Origin: ZC4RG42 sp003242425
GTDB lineage: Bacteria; Pseudomonadota; Gammaproteobacteria; Burkholderiales; SG8-39
Direction of reading: 5' to 3'
DNA length: 60,634 nt
NCBI GenBank assembly: GCA_937907425.1
Contig: CALCIE010000080.1
Coordinates: 1 to 60,634 of the forward strand
A model generated the notes under the pieces. It was given only the letters and a program-made list of their open reading frames with translations, did no database searches and was not told the origin of the DNA. Positions 29,218 to 35,951 of the stretch are shown here, in pieces. Each line of letters starts with the position of its first letter. The stretch's first letter is position 1. The position numbers were made by a program, and so were the translations under genes.

Positions 29218-30054
29218 TCATCGGCGGCTCATGAACGCCAGCCGCTCGAACATGTGGATGTCCTGCTCGTTCTTGAGCAGGGCGCCGTAGAGCGGCGGAA
29301 TGAGCTTGCCGCGGTCCTTCGCGCGCAGCGCCTCGGGCGGGATGTCCTCGGCGAGCAGCAGCTTCAGCCAGTCGAGCAGCTCCGAGGTGGAGGGCTTCTT
29401 CTTCAGACCGGGGATCTCGCGCAGCTCGAAGAACACGTCCAGCGCCTCGCGCAACAGGTTCTTCTTCAGATCCGGGAAGTGCACCGCGACGATCTTCTCC
29501 ATCGTCTCCCGGTCGGGGAAGCGGATGTAGTGGAAGAAGCAGCGGCGCAGGAAGGCGTCCGGCAGTTCCTTCTCGTTGTTCGAGGTGATGAACACGATCG
29601 GCCGGTGCTTGGCGCGGACGAGCTGGCGCGTCTCGTAGACGTAGAACTCCATGCGGTCGAGCTCCCGCAGCAGGTCGTTGGGGAACTCGATGTCGGCCTT
29701 GTCGATCTCGTCGATCAGCAGCACCACCGGGGTGTCGGACTCGAAGGCCTGCCAGAGCGTACCCTTGACGATGTAGTTGGAGATGTCCTGCACCCGGGGA
29801 TCGCCGAGCTGGGAGTCGCGCAGGCGCGACACGGCATCGTATTCGTACAGGCCCTGCTGCGCCTTGGTGGTGGACTTGATGTGCCACTCCAGCAGCGGCA
29901 GCCCCAGGGCAGCGGCCACTTCCTCCGCCAGCCTGGTCTTGCCGGTGCCCGGTTCGCCCTTGATCAGCAGGGGACGGCCGAGGGTGATGGCGGCGTTGAC
30001 GGCCAGCGTCAGGTCTTCGGTGGCGACGTAGTTGGATGAGCCGTTGAAGCGCAT
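29218..30054 (-). CDS. MoxR-family AAA+ ATPase
   Basis: The 278-residue ATPase has Walker A GEPGTGKT at residues 33-40, Walker B VVLLIDEIDKAD near 110-121, and sensor-1 VFITSNNEKELPDAF, in the MoxR/CbbQ order. The C-terminal lid is helical. Relatives act as chaperones that insert cofactors or activate enzymes with a VWA partner. It is first in an operon with the CoxE-like and GNAT genes and is divergent from the cytochrome genes. A TATAAT at 30087-30082 on the minus strand lies about 28 bases upstream. Confidence 0.9.
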   Translation of the reverse strand: MRFNGSSNYVATEDLTLAVNAAITLGRPLLIKGEPGTGKTRLAEEVAAALGLPLLEWHIKSTTKAQQGLYEYDAVSRLRDSQLGDPRVQDISNYIVKGTLWQAFESDTPVVLLIDEIDKADIEFPNDLLRELDRMEFYVYETRQLVRAKHRPIVFITSNNEKELPDAFLRRCFFHYIRFPDRETMEKIVAVHFPDLKKNLLREALDVFFELREIPGLKKKPSTSELLDWLKLLLAEDIPPEALRAKDRGKLIPPLYGALLKNEQDIHMFERLAFMSRR

Positions 30055-30081
30055 GGGGGAGCCTTGGTCGGAGAACGGGCA

Positions 30082-30087
30082 ATTATA
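30082..30087 (-). promoter_or_regulatory. Possible -10 element for the moxR operon
   Basis: A perfect TATAAT on the minus strand lies 28 bases before the moxR ATG. The expected -35 place reads CCGGGG, so activation by another factor would be needed. The FNR-type box at 30117-30130 lies about 48 bases upstream of the predicted start of this promoter too. Confidence 0.4.
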
Positions 30088-30116
30088 GCCGCCGCGGCAT
30101 TTATCCCCGGGGTGAT

Positions 30117-30130
30117 TTGATCTGGATCAC
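30117..30130. promoter_or_regulatory. FNR/ANR-type box, upstream copy
   Basis: TTGAT-CTGG-ATCAC matches the FNR/ANR/CRP-superfamily consensus TTGAT-N4-ATCAA at 9 of 10 positions. Its centre is about 49 bases upstream of the predicted cytochrome transcription start, and about equally far from the possible moxR start on the other strand. Confidence 0.7.
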
Positions 30131-30136
30131 GCTTTT

Positions 30137-30166
30137 TTGACCGATGCGGAAAGCCTCGGTTAGAAT
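30137..30166 (+). promoter_or_regulatory. Sigma-70 type promoter of the cytochrome pair
   Basis: TTGACC (30137-30142, -35) and TAGAAT (30161-30166, -10) are separated by 18 bases. Transcription should start near 30173, giving a leader of about 125 bases before the first cytochrome ATG. It lies between two FNR-type boxes. Confidence 0.65.
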
Positions 30167-30175
30167 CCCCGCGAT

Positions 30176-30189
30176 TTGATCTTCATCAA
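30176..30189. promoter_or_regulatory. FNR/ANR-type box, perfect copy overlapping the transcript start
   Basis: TTGAT-CTTC-ATCAA is an exact match to the FNR/ANR consensus. It lies at about +3 to +17 relative to the predicted start at 30173, a place where a bound regulator would be expected to block transcription rather than activate it. Confidence 0.75.
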
Positions 30190-30297
30190 AGACAGAGGGG
30201 GTTTGGTTGTTCGGTCGGCGTGCAGTCGGCGCCGGATAAACACATAACAAGCGCCTTTCCATGGGCGCATGCGGGACTTAAAGCGAGAGCACCCACG

Positions 30298-30627
30298 ATG
30301 AAAAAGACCACTGCAGCGATGCTGCTCGCCGGCGCGCTGGCCTGTGCGCCGGTCTACGGGCAGCAAACAGAAGGCAACATCGAACGCGCCAAGACCAAAA
30401 TCTCCATGTGCATCGGCTGCCATGGCATTCCCGAGTACCGCACCGCGTTTCCCCACGTTTACCGGGTGCCGTTGATCGCGGGGCAGCATCCGCAATACAT
30501 CGCCGGCGCCTTGCGCGCCTACAAGAACGGCGACCGCAGCCATCCCAGCATGGTGGGTATCGCCAAGACGCTCACCGACGAGGACATCGCCGACCTCGCC
30601 GCGTTCTACGGCCAGCAGCAGAAATAA
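30298..30627 (+). CDS. Small c-type cytochrome, class I (first of a pair)
   Basis: The 109-residue preprotein has a signal peptide (MKKTTAAMLLAGALACAPVYG, cut near residue 21) and one haem site, CIGCH, at residues 38-42. Met85 in HPSMVG is the probable sixth ligand. The fold is that of the small cytochrome c553/c4-half type, so it should be a soluble periplasmic electron carrier. The ATG at 30298 is preferred over an upstream in-frame start because it places the signal peptide at the N-terminus. It is 11 bases from the second cytochrome gene and shares its promoter. Confidence 0.9.
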   Translation: MKKTTAAMLLAGALACAPVYGQQTEGNIERAKTKISMCIGCHGIPEYRTAFPHVYRVPLIAGQHPQYIAGALRAYKNGDRSHPSMVGIAKTLTDEDIADLAAFYGQQQK

Positions 30628-30638
30628 GGGGAGGGGAC

Positions 30639-30992
30639 ATGATCAGGAAAACCGTTGCATTGGTGTTCGCTTCCCTGCTTGCGGCGCCCGTCTGGGCGGC
30701 CGATCCCGCAGCCGGCGCGCAGATCGCCCAGAAGGTCTGCGCCGCCTGCCACGGCCCGGACGGCAACACCTCGACCTCGCCGGAGTTCCCGCGCCTTGCG
30801 GGCCAGCACGAGGACTACCTGCTGCAGGCCATGAAGCAGTACAAGTCCGGCGCGCGCAAGAACCCCATCATGGCGGCGCAGGTGCAGCCCCTGAGCGAGC
30901 GGGACATGGAGAACCTCGCGGCCTATTTCGCCAGCCAGAAAGGCTCGCTCTACCTGATCCGCGAATCGCGGCTGCAGAGCGCAAGCAAGTAA
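30639..30992 (+). CDS. Small c-type cytochrome, class I (second of a pair)
   Basis: The 117-residue preprotein starts with a clear signal peptide ending in VWA|ADP near residue 20. It has one haem site, CAACH, at residues 34-38, and Met78 in KNPIMAAQ as likely axial ligand. FPRLAGQHEDYLLQAMKQYKSG is characteristic of cytochrome c4-type halves. Together with the preceding gene it could act like a two-domain c4 passing electrons to a terminal oxidase or denitrification enzyme, which is inference. The ribosome binding site GGGGAGGGG lies just upstream. Confidence 0.9.
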   Translation: MIRKTVALVFASLLAAPVWAADPAAGAQIAQKVCAACHGPDGNTSTSPEFPRLAGQHEDYLLQAMKQYKSGARKNPIMAAQVQPLSERDMENLAAYFASQKGSLYLIRESRLQSASK

Positions 30993-31005
30993 GCCGCCTC
31001 GAAAC

Positions 31006-31036
31006 GAAAAATCCCCGCCTCGGCGGGGATTTTTTC
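31006..31036. terminator. Bidirectional terminator after the cytochrome pair
   Basis: A GC-rich stem (ATCCCCGCC at 31011-31019 and GGCGGGGAT at 31022-31030) is followed by TTTTTTC on the plus strand and preceded by GAAAA, which gives a weaker T tail on the minus strand. It should end both the cytochrome transcript and the convergent DUF1841 operon. Confidence 0.85.
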
Positions 31037-31051
31037 TTTGGTGCGTCCGGC

Positions 31052-31474
31052 TCAACGCCGGCGCAGGCATTCCAGATAGGCCTCGCCGTCCGGGGGCGTG
31101 CGGTCGCGCTGCGCCCGCCAGACGATCTCGCCCAAGCATTCCAGGACATCATGCAGCGCTTCGTGGCGGTCGCCGCGCGCGCGCACGAGGCGTTCGAATT
31201 CCGCGCGGATGCCGGGCGGCTGGTCGATGGAGAGCTGTTCTGCGATCGCCACGTGCAGGCTCATGTGCAGGAAGGGGTTCATCTGCCCTTCCTCGGGCGT
31301 GTACTGGCGGTCGATATAGCGCTCGGGCTGGTCGAGCACCTCGTGGTATTCGGGGTGCATGAGCGCGACTTCGACGGCGACGGTCTCCAGCCCTTCCAGC
31401 GGCGCACCCTGGCGGTACTTGCGCCAGGCGTCGAAGAAGAACTGCCGGACCTGTTCGCGGGTGGGATTGAACAT
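31052..31474 (-). CDS. DUF1841 family protein
   Basis: The 140-residue product matches the DUF1841 family, which is common in beta- and gammaproteobacteria and has no known function. Typical segments are MFNPTREQVRQFFFDAW at the start, LMHPEYHEVL, NPFLHMSLHVAIAEQL, and LGEIVWRAQRDR near the end. It is soluble and mostly helical. The ATG at 31474 fits the family N-terminus; an upstream in-frame GTG does not. It follows nth by 13 bases, and the family is often found beside nth, so it probably shares that operon. Confidence 0.88.
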   Translation of the reverse strand: MFNPTREQVRQFFFDAWRKYRQGAPLEGLETVAVEVALMHPEYHEVLDQPERYIDRQYTPEEGQMNPFLHMSLHVAIAEQLSIDQPPGIRAEFERLVRARGDRHEALHDVLECLGEIVWRAQRDRTPPDGEAYLECLRRR

Positions 31475-31487
31475 GGGGGACGGGCTT

Positions 31488-32168
31488 TCAGGCTCGAACA
31501 CCGATTCTACGCCGTTGCGGCACAGCCCTCGGTTCGGCGGCCGTCTTCGCCTTGTATTCGCACAGGTCGCGGATCAGGCAGCGCGGGCAGTCGGGCTTCT
31601 GCGCCCTGCAGACGTAGCGGCCGTGCAGAATGAGCCAGTGATGCGCGTGCAGCCGGTATTCCTCCGGCACGCATTTCATCAGCTTGCGCTCCACTTCCAG
31701 GACGTCCTTGCCCGGCGCGAGGCCGGTGCGGTTCGCGACCCGGAAGATGTGCGTGTCCACAGCGATGGTGGGCTGGCCGAACACGGTGTTGAGGATCACG
31801 TTGGCGGTCTTGCGGCCGACACCGGGCAGCGCTTCCAACGCTTCGCGTTCGGCCGGCACCTCGCCGCCGTGCTTTTCCAGCAGCAGGCGGCAGGTCTCGA
31901 TGATGTTCTTCGCCTTGGTACGGTAGAGGCCGATGGTGCGGATGTAGGGCACCAGCCCCTCGTAGCCGAGCGCGTAGATCGCCTGTGGCGTGTTGGCCAC
32001 AGGGAAGAGCTTGCGTGTGACGATGTTGACGCTTTTGTCGGTCGCCTGCGCGCTTAGGATCACGGCCACCAGCAGCTCGAAGGGCGTGCGGTACTCCAGC
32101 TCCGTGGTGGGCGAGGGATTCGCGGCCTGGAAGCGCGCGAAAATTTCGGCTCGCTTCGCGGCGTTCAT
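31488..32168 (-). CDS. nth: Endonuclease III
   Basis: Nth is a bifunctional DNA glycosylase/AP lyase for oxidised pyrimidines in base excision repair. The 226-residue protein has the helix-hairpin-helix LPGVGRKTAN with catalytic Lys120, catalytic Asp138 in AVDTHIFRV, and the [4Fe-4S] ligands Cys187, Cys194, Cys197 and Cys203, matching the E. coli spacing C-x6-C-x2-C-x5-C. About 15 basic residues extend the C-terminus. The start overlaps the upstream gene's stop by four bases (ATGA), indicating coupled translation. Confidence 0.97.
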   Translation of the reverse strand: MNAAKRAEIFARFQAANPSPTTELEYRTPFELLVAVILSAQATDKSVNIVTRKLFPVANTPQAIYALGYEGLVPYIRTIGLYRTKAKNIIETCRLLLEKHGGEVPAEREALEALPGVGRKTANVILNTVFGQPTIAVDTHIFRVANRTGLAPGKDVLEVERKLMKCVPEEYRLHAHHWLILHGRYVCRAQKPDCPRCLIRDLCEYKAKTAAEPRAVPQRRRIGVRA

Positions 32169-32785
32169 CGGTTTCCCGAGGCGGCGGCGCGGCGCGCCCG
32201 CGCGCGTTCCATGGCGGCACGGATGAAAGCCTGACGCGTTTCCGCTTCACCGGCTTTGGCGAGCGCGGCTTCGGCGAGGCGCGCCTCGCGTTCGGCCTTG
32301 TCGCGTTCCAGTCGTGCGCGGCGGCGGTGCAGGCGCGCGCGTGCCGCGTCGGCGTCGGCGCGGGTCCAGGCGGCCGGGTAGGGGCGCATGTCGATGCAAT
32401 CGACCGGGCAGCGCGGCACGCACAGATCGCAGCCACTGCAAAGTTCTGCGACCACCGTATGCAACTGCTTCGGCGCGCCGACGATGGCGTCGACGGGACA
32501 GGCCTGGATGCAGAGCGTGCAGCCGATGCAGCGCGCTTCGTCGATATACGCGGCGTGGCGCGGCCGTTCGGTGCCGCGGCTGGTGTCGAGCGGAACGGGC
32601 GCGCGGCCGAGCAGGGCGGCCAGCGCGGCGATGCCCGCCGCACCGCCCGGCGGACAGCGGTTGATGTCCGCTTCGCCCGCGGCGATGGCGCGCGCGTAGG
32701 GCTCGCAGCCCGCATAGCCGCACTTGGTGCACTGGGTTTGCGGCAGCAGGGCGTCGATCTCGGCGACGAGGCGCTCTGTGTTCAT
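32165..32785 (-). CDS. RnfB/RsxB-like ferredoxin, stand-alone
   Basis: The 206-residue protein has the RnfB-type [4Fe-4S] domain with Cys19, Cys22, Cys27 and Cys44, followed by two ferredoxin clusters, Cys86/89/92/96 and Cys116/119/122/126. It lacks the N-terminal membrane helix of true RnfB, and no other rnf/rsx genes are in view. The last 65 residues are charged and probably helical. Such a truncated RnfB beside nth is common in betaproteobacteria. It may serve as an electron donor, possibly for an iron-sulfur enzyme such as Nth, but this is inference. ATGA overlaps join it to both pyrD and nth. Confidence 0.88.
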   Translation of the reverse strand: MNTERLVAEIDALLPQTQCTKCGYAGCEPYARAIAAGEADINRCPPGGAAGIAALAALLGRAPVPLDTSRGTERPRHAAYIDEARCIGCTLCIQACPVDAIVGAPKQLHTVVAELCSGCDLCVPRCPVDCIDMRPYPAAWTRADADAARARLHRRRARLERDKAEREARLAEAALAKAGEAETRQAFIRAAMERARARRAAASGNR

Positions 32786-33789
32786 CGAGTGGCTTCGACC
32801 GCTTCGGTGACCAGTTCCGGGCCGCGATAGATCAGACCGCTGTAGAGCTGTACGAGCGTTGCGCCGGCGGCGAGTTTCTCCGCCGCGTCGGCGCCGCTCA
32901 TGATGCCGCCGACGCCGATGATGGGAATCTCGTCGCCGAGCAGCGCGTGCAGCTTGCGCACGATCGCGGTCGAGCGTGCGGTGAGCGGCGCGCCCGACAG
33001 CCCGCCGGTTTCCTCGGCATGCGGGAGCCCCTTCACTTCCTCGCGCGAGAGCGTGGTGTTGGTGGCGATGACCGCGTCGATGCCGTAGCGGCGCAGGGCT
33101 TCCGCGATCGCCTCAAGGCCTTCGTCGTCCAGATCCGGCGCGATCTTCACCGCCAGGGGCACGCGCTTCTTGAAGCGCTGCGCGAGGCTTTCACGCGTGC
33201 GGGTGATGCGCTCCAGCAGTGCCGAGAGCTCGTCGGCCTGCTGCAGCTGCCGCAGGTTCTTGGTGTTGGGCGAGGAGATGTTGATGGTGACGTAGCTCGC
33301 CACCTCGTACACCTTCTCCAGACAGGCGACATAGTCGTCGGCGGCACGTTCCACCGGCGTATCGAAGTTCTTGCCGATGTTGATGCCGAGGATGCCGTCG
33401 TAGCGCGCCCGGCGCACGTTCTCCACCAGACGTTCGACGCCCTCGTTGTTGAAGCCCATGCGGTTGATGATCGCGCGCGCTTCGGGCAGACGGAACAGGC
33501 GGGGCTTGGGGTTGCCGGGCTGCGGGCGCGGCGTCACCGTGCCGACTTCGATGAAACCGAAGCCGAGCGCGGCAAGGCCGTCGATGTGGGCGCCGTTCTT
33601 GTCCAGTCCGGCGGCCAGTCCCACCGGGTTGGGGAATTCCAGTCCCATCGCCCGCACTTTGCGGCCCGTCAGGGCTTTGCCCGGCACGCCGGGCAGGCGC
33701 GCGAGCAGATCGGAGGAACACAGCGCCAGCTCGTGCGCGGTTTCCGGATCGAGACGGAAGAGGAAGGGTCGTGCCAGGGCGTACAGCAT
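32782..33789 (-). CDS. pyrD: Dihydroorotate dehydrogenase, class 2 (quinone-linked)
   Basis: PyrD oxidises dihydroorotate to orotate in pyrimidine synthesis and passes electrons to quinone, so it is attached to the membrane. The 335-residue protein has the short amphipathic N-terminal helices of class 2, GLAAGLDKNG near residue 57-66 for FMN binding, TVTPRPQPGNPKPR, and the catalytic serine in NISSPNT (Ser173). Late motifs SGAPLT and IIGVGGI complete the barrel. ATG at 33789 is the family start; an in-frame GTG six codons earlier is less likely. Its end overlaps the next start by four bases. Confidence 0.96.
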   Translation of the reverse strand: MLYALARPFLFRLDPETAHELALCSSDLLARLPGVPGKALTGRKVRAMGLEFPNPVGLAAGLDKNGAHIDGLAALGFGFIEVGTVTPRPQPGNPKPRLFRLPEARAIINRMGFNNEGVERLVENVRRARYDGILGINIGKNFDTPVERAADDYVACLEKVYEVASYVTINISSPNTKNLRQLQQADELSALLERITRTRESLAQRFKKRVPLAVKIAPDLDDEGLEAIAEALRRYGIDAVIATNTTLSREEVKGLPHAEETGGLSGAPLTARSTAIVRKLHALLGDEIPIIGVGGIMSGADAAEKLAAGATLVQLYSGLIYRGPELVTEAVEATR

Positions 33790-33826
33790 GGGGCGCGAGT
33801 TTAACACCCGCGCTGCGTACGGCCCG

Positions 33827-34576
33827 CTAGAGTCCCGCGCCTGCCATGTCGGCTTCGCTCAGCTCGCGCCATTCGCCGCCGATGAGGCCTTCGATGGGAC
33901 GGAAGCGCGCCTTGTAGGCCATCTTGCGGCTGTCGCGGATCCAGTAGCCGAGATAGAGGTAGGGCAGGCCGAGCGCGCGGCACTGCTCGATCTGCCAGAG
34001 GATGTTGTAGGTGCCGAGGCTCGCGCCGGGGATGTCCGGATCGAAGAAGGTGTAGACCGAGGACAGGCCGTCGTCGAGGTAATCGACGATGCTCACCATG
34101 GCGAGCCGGCCCTGGTCGCGGAATTCGATCAGCCGGGTGTTGACGCGGCTTTGCAGCAGGAAGTGCGAGTACTGGTCGCGGCTGTCCTGGTCCATGCCGC
34201 CGCCGGCGTGGCGCGTGGCCTGATAGCGCAGATAAAGCGCGTAGTGCTCGGCGCGGAAGCGCAGGCCCAGCGTGGTGGCCTGCAGGTGTTCGTGGCGTTT
34301 GAGGGCGCGCCGCTGATAGCGCGCGGGCGTGAAGCGGTCCACGGGAATGCGCACCGGCACGCAGGCGCGGCAGGCGTCGCAATAGGGCCGGTAGGTGAAG
34401 ATGCCGCTGCGGCGGAAGCCGAGGCGTACGAGCTGGCCGTAGAGCTCGTTGCCGATGAGGTGGCTGGGCGTCGCGACCTGGGAGCGTGCCAGCCGGCCGT
34501 CCAGGTAGCTGCACGGGTAGGGCGCCGTCACGTAGAACTGCAGGACGGCGTGGGGCAGATCGTTCAGCTTCGACAT
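33827..34576 (-). CDS. bpt: Aspartate/glutamate leucyltransferase (arginyl-tRNA-protein transferase family)
   Basis: Bpt transfers leucine from Leu-tRNA to proteins with N-terminal Asp or Glu, making them N-degrons for ClpS/ClpAP. The 249-residue protein has the ATE-family N-terminal cysteines Cys22 (YPCSYL), Cys66, Cys69 and Cys72 (PYCDACRAC). The GNAT-like C-terminal half shows SSVYTFFDPD, LGTYNILWQIE and YLYLGYWI, all signature stretches. Its ATG lies inside the end of aat (13-base overlap in another frame), so the two transferases are probably translated together. Confidence 0.94.
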   Translation of the reverse strand: MSKLNDLPHAVLQFYVTAPYPCSYLDGRLARSQVATPSHLIGNELYGQLVRLGFRRSGIFTYRPYCDACRACVPVRIPVDRFTPARYQRRALKRHEHLQATTLGLRFRAEHYALYLRYQATRHAGGGMDQDSRDQYSHFLLQSRVNTRLIEFRDQGRLAMVSIVDYLDDGLSSVYTFFDPDIPGASLGTYNILWQIEQCRALGLPYLYLGYWIRDSRKMAYKARFRPIEGLIGGEWRELSEADMAGAGL

Positions 34577-35313
34577 CGGTCGTTCTCGGCGCCTTCGCGC
34601 GGCGCGATACGCTCCCCATTGTGCATCGGCCCGTGGTGGGTCCAGGGGCCGACCTCGCCCTCGCAGTGTATCAAGTCCGCGAGCCGCCGGGCGAACTCGG
34701 TGCGCGGAATGGGCCGCGCGCCCAGCGAAGCGAGGTGCGCGGTTTCCATCTGGCAGTCGATCATGCCGTAGCCCTGCGCCTCGAGCAGTCGCACGAGATG
34801 GAAGAGCGCGATCTTCGAGGCGTCCCGCACGCGGGTGAACATGGACTCGCCGTAGAACATCCTGCCCAGCGCCACGCCGTACAGCCCGCCCGCCAGCTTG
34901 CCGTCGATCCAGGTCTCCACCGAATGCGCGTAGCCCATGCGGTGCAGCCGGGTGTAGGCGGCCTGCATGTCCGGGACAATCCACGTGCCCGCTTCGCCGT
35001 CGCGTGGTGCGGCGCAGCCCGCGATGACCGCTTCGAAGGCGGTATCGAAACGCACCTCGTACGCTTTGTTGCGCAGGACCTTGGCGAGCGACCGCGTCAC
35101 CCGCAGCTCGTCCGGGAACAGCACCATGCGCGGGTCCGGGCTCCACCACAGGATGGGATCGCCGTCCGAGTACCAGGGGAAGATGCCGCGGCTGTAGGCC
35201 TCCAGCAAGCGGCCCGGCGAGAGGTCGCCGCCCACGGCGAGCAGCCCGTTCGGCTCACGCAAAGCCGCTTCGAGCGGCGGGAAGCGCTGGGTGTCGTCCA
35301 GCCAGGCAATCAT
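34564..35313 (-). CDS. aat: Leucyl/phenylalanyl-tRNA--protein transferase
   Basis: Aat adds Leu or Phe to N-terminal Arg or Lys of proteins, feeding the bacterial N-degron pathway. The 249-residue protein shows the family core: FPPLEAALREPNGLLAVGGDL, YSRGIFPWYSDGDPILWWSPDPR, HSVETWIDG and GGLYGVALGRMFYGESMF. Length is normal (E. coli 234). It precedes bpt with a 13-base overlap and follows the NUDIX gene by 21 bases, so it lies in a seven-gene run on this strand. Confidence 0.96.
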   Translation of the reverse strand: MIAWLDDTQRFPPLEAALREPNGLLAVGGDLSPGRLLEAYSRGIFPWYSDGDPILWWSPDPRMVLFPDELRVTRSLAKVLRNKAYEVRFDTAFEAVIAGCAAPRDGEAGTWIVPDMQAAYTRLHRMGYAHSVETWIDGKLAGGLYGVALGRMFYGESMFTRVRDASKIALFHLVRLLEAQGYGMIDCQMETAHLASLGARPIPRTEFARRLADLIHCEGEVGPWTHHGPMHNGERIAPREGAENDRCRS

Positions 35314-35334
35314 CGCGGCCGAGTGTTCCGTCGT

Positions 35335-35862
35335 TCAACGGATGTCTTCGGTATGCAGGCGGAAACCGCCGTTGCGGCGGTCGGCGTAATAGCGGCGCAG
35401 CGTCGTCGTCACGGTGCGGAAGGCGAGCTGATCCCACGGCACTTCCGCCTCCTCGAACAGCCGTACTTCCAGGCTTTCGGCGCCCGGCCGGAAATCCAGA
35501 TCGAGCAGGCGCGCGCGATAGAACACGTGCACCTGGCTCACGTGCGGCACCGACAGCACGCTGTACACGTCATGCAGTTCCACGCGCGCATTGGCTTCCT
35601 CCAGCGTCTCGCGCAGCGCGGCCTGGGCCAGCGTCTCCTCGTTCTCCATGAATCCGGCCGGCAGCGTCCAATAGCCGTGACGCGGCTCGATGGCGCGGCG
35701 GCAGAGCAGGATGCGGCCCTCCCATTCGGGAATGCAGCCCACCACCATGCGCGGGTTCTGGTAATGGATGGTGCTGCAGGCGTCGCAGACGTAACGCGGC
35801 AGATTGTCCCCGGGCGGAATGCGCCGCACCACGGGGTCGCCGCAGTTGGAGCAGAACTTCAT
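35335..35862 (-). CDS. NUDIX hydrolase with N-terminal zinc ribbon
   Basis: The 175-residue protein opens with a zinc ribbon (Cys4, Cys7, Cys26, Cys29 in CSNCG and CDAC). It is followed by a NUDIX domain whose Nudix box GFMENEE...RETLEEANA is complete. The arrangement resembles NADH-pyrophosphatase-like NUDIX proteins, but it is much shorter than NudC, so substrate specificity is open. The ATG at 35862 gives MKFCSNCG, the usual family start. It is the first gene of the NUDIX-aat-bpt-pyrD-rnfB-nth-DUF1841 run. Confidence 0.87.
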   Translation of the reverse strand: MKFCSNCGDPVVRRIPPGDNLPRYVCDACSTIHYQNPRMVVGCIPEWEGRILLCRRAIEPRHGYWTLPAGFMENEETLAQAALRETLEEANARVELHDVYSVLSVPHVSQVHVFYRARLLDLDFRPGAESLEVRLFEEAEVPWDQLAFRTVTTTLRRYYADRRNGGFRLHTEDIR

Positions 35863-35891
35863 GGCGCGTCGAAGCCGGAAATGGTGCATGT

Positions 35892-35899
35892 TATGATAG
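35892..35899. promoter_or_regulatory. Overlapping -10 elements between NUDIX and the second moxR gene
   Basis: TATGAT (35892-35897, plus) and TATCAT (35899-35894, minus) overlap in one AT-rich spot within the 89-base divergent region. Either could serve its flanking gene. Neither has a clear -35, so this is tentative. Confidence 0.3.
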
Positions 35900-35951
35900 C
35901 CCACGACCGGCCGCGCCGCGGCTTCCGTCCGTCATTCGAGAATCCCTTCTC

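Noticed and set aside
33828..33840. TAGAGTCCCGCG on the plus strand, similar to the recurrent -10 element
   Set aside because: It lies at the 3' end of bpt and no plus-strand gene follows it.
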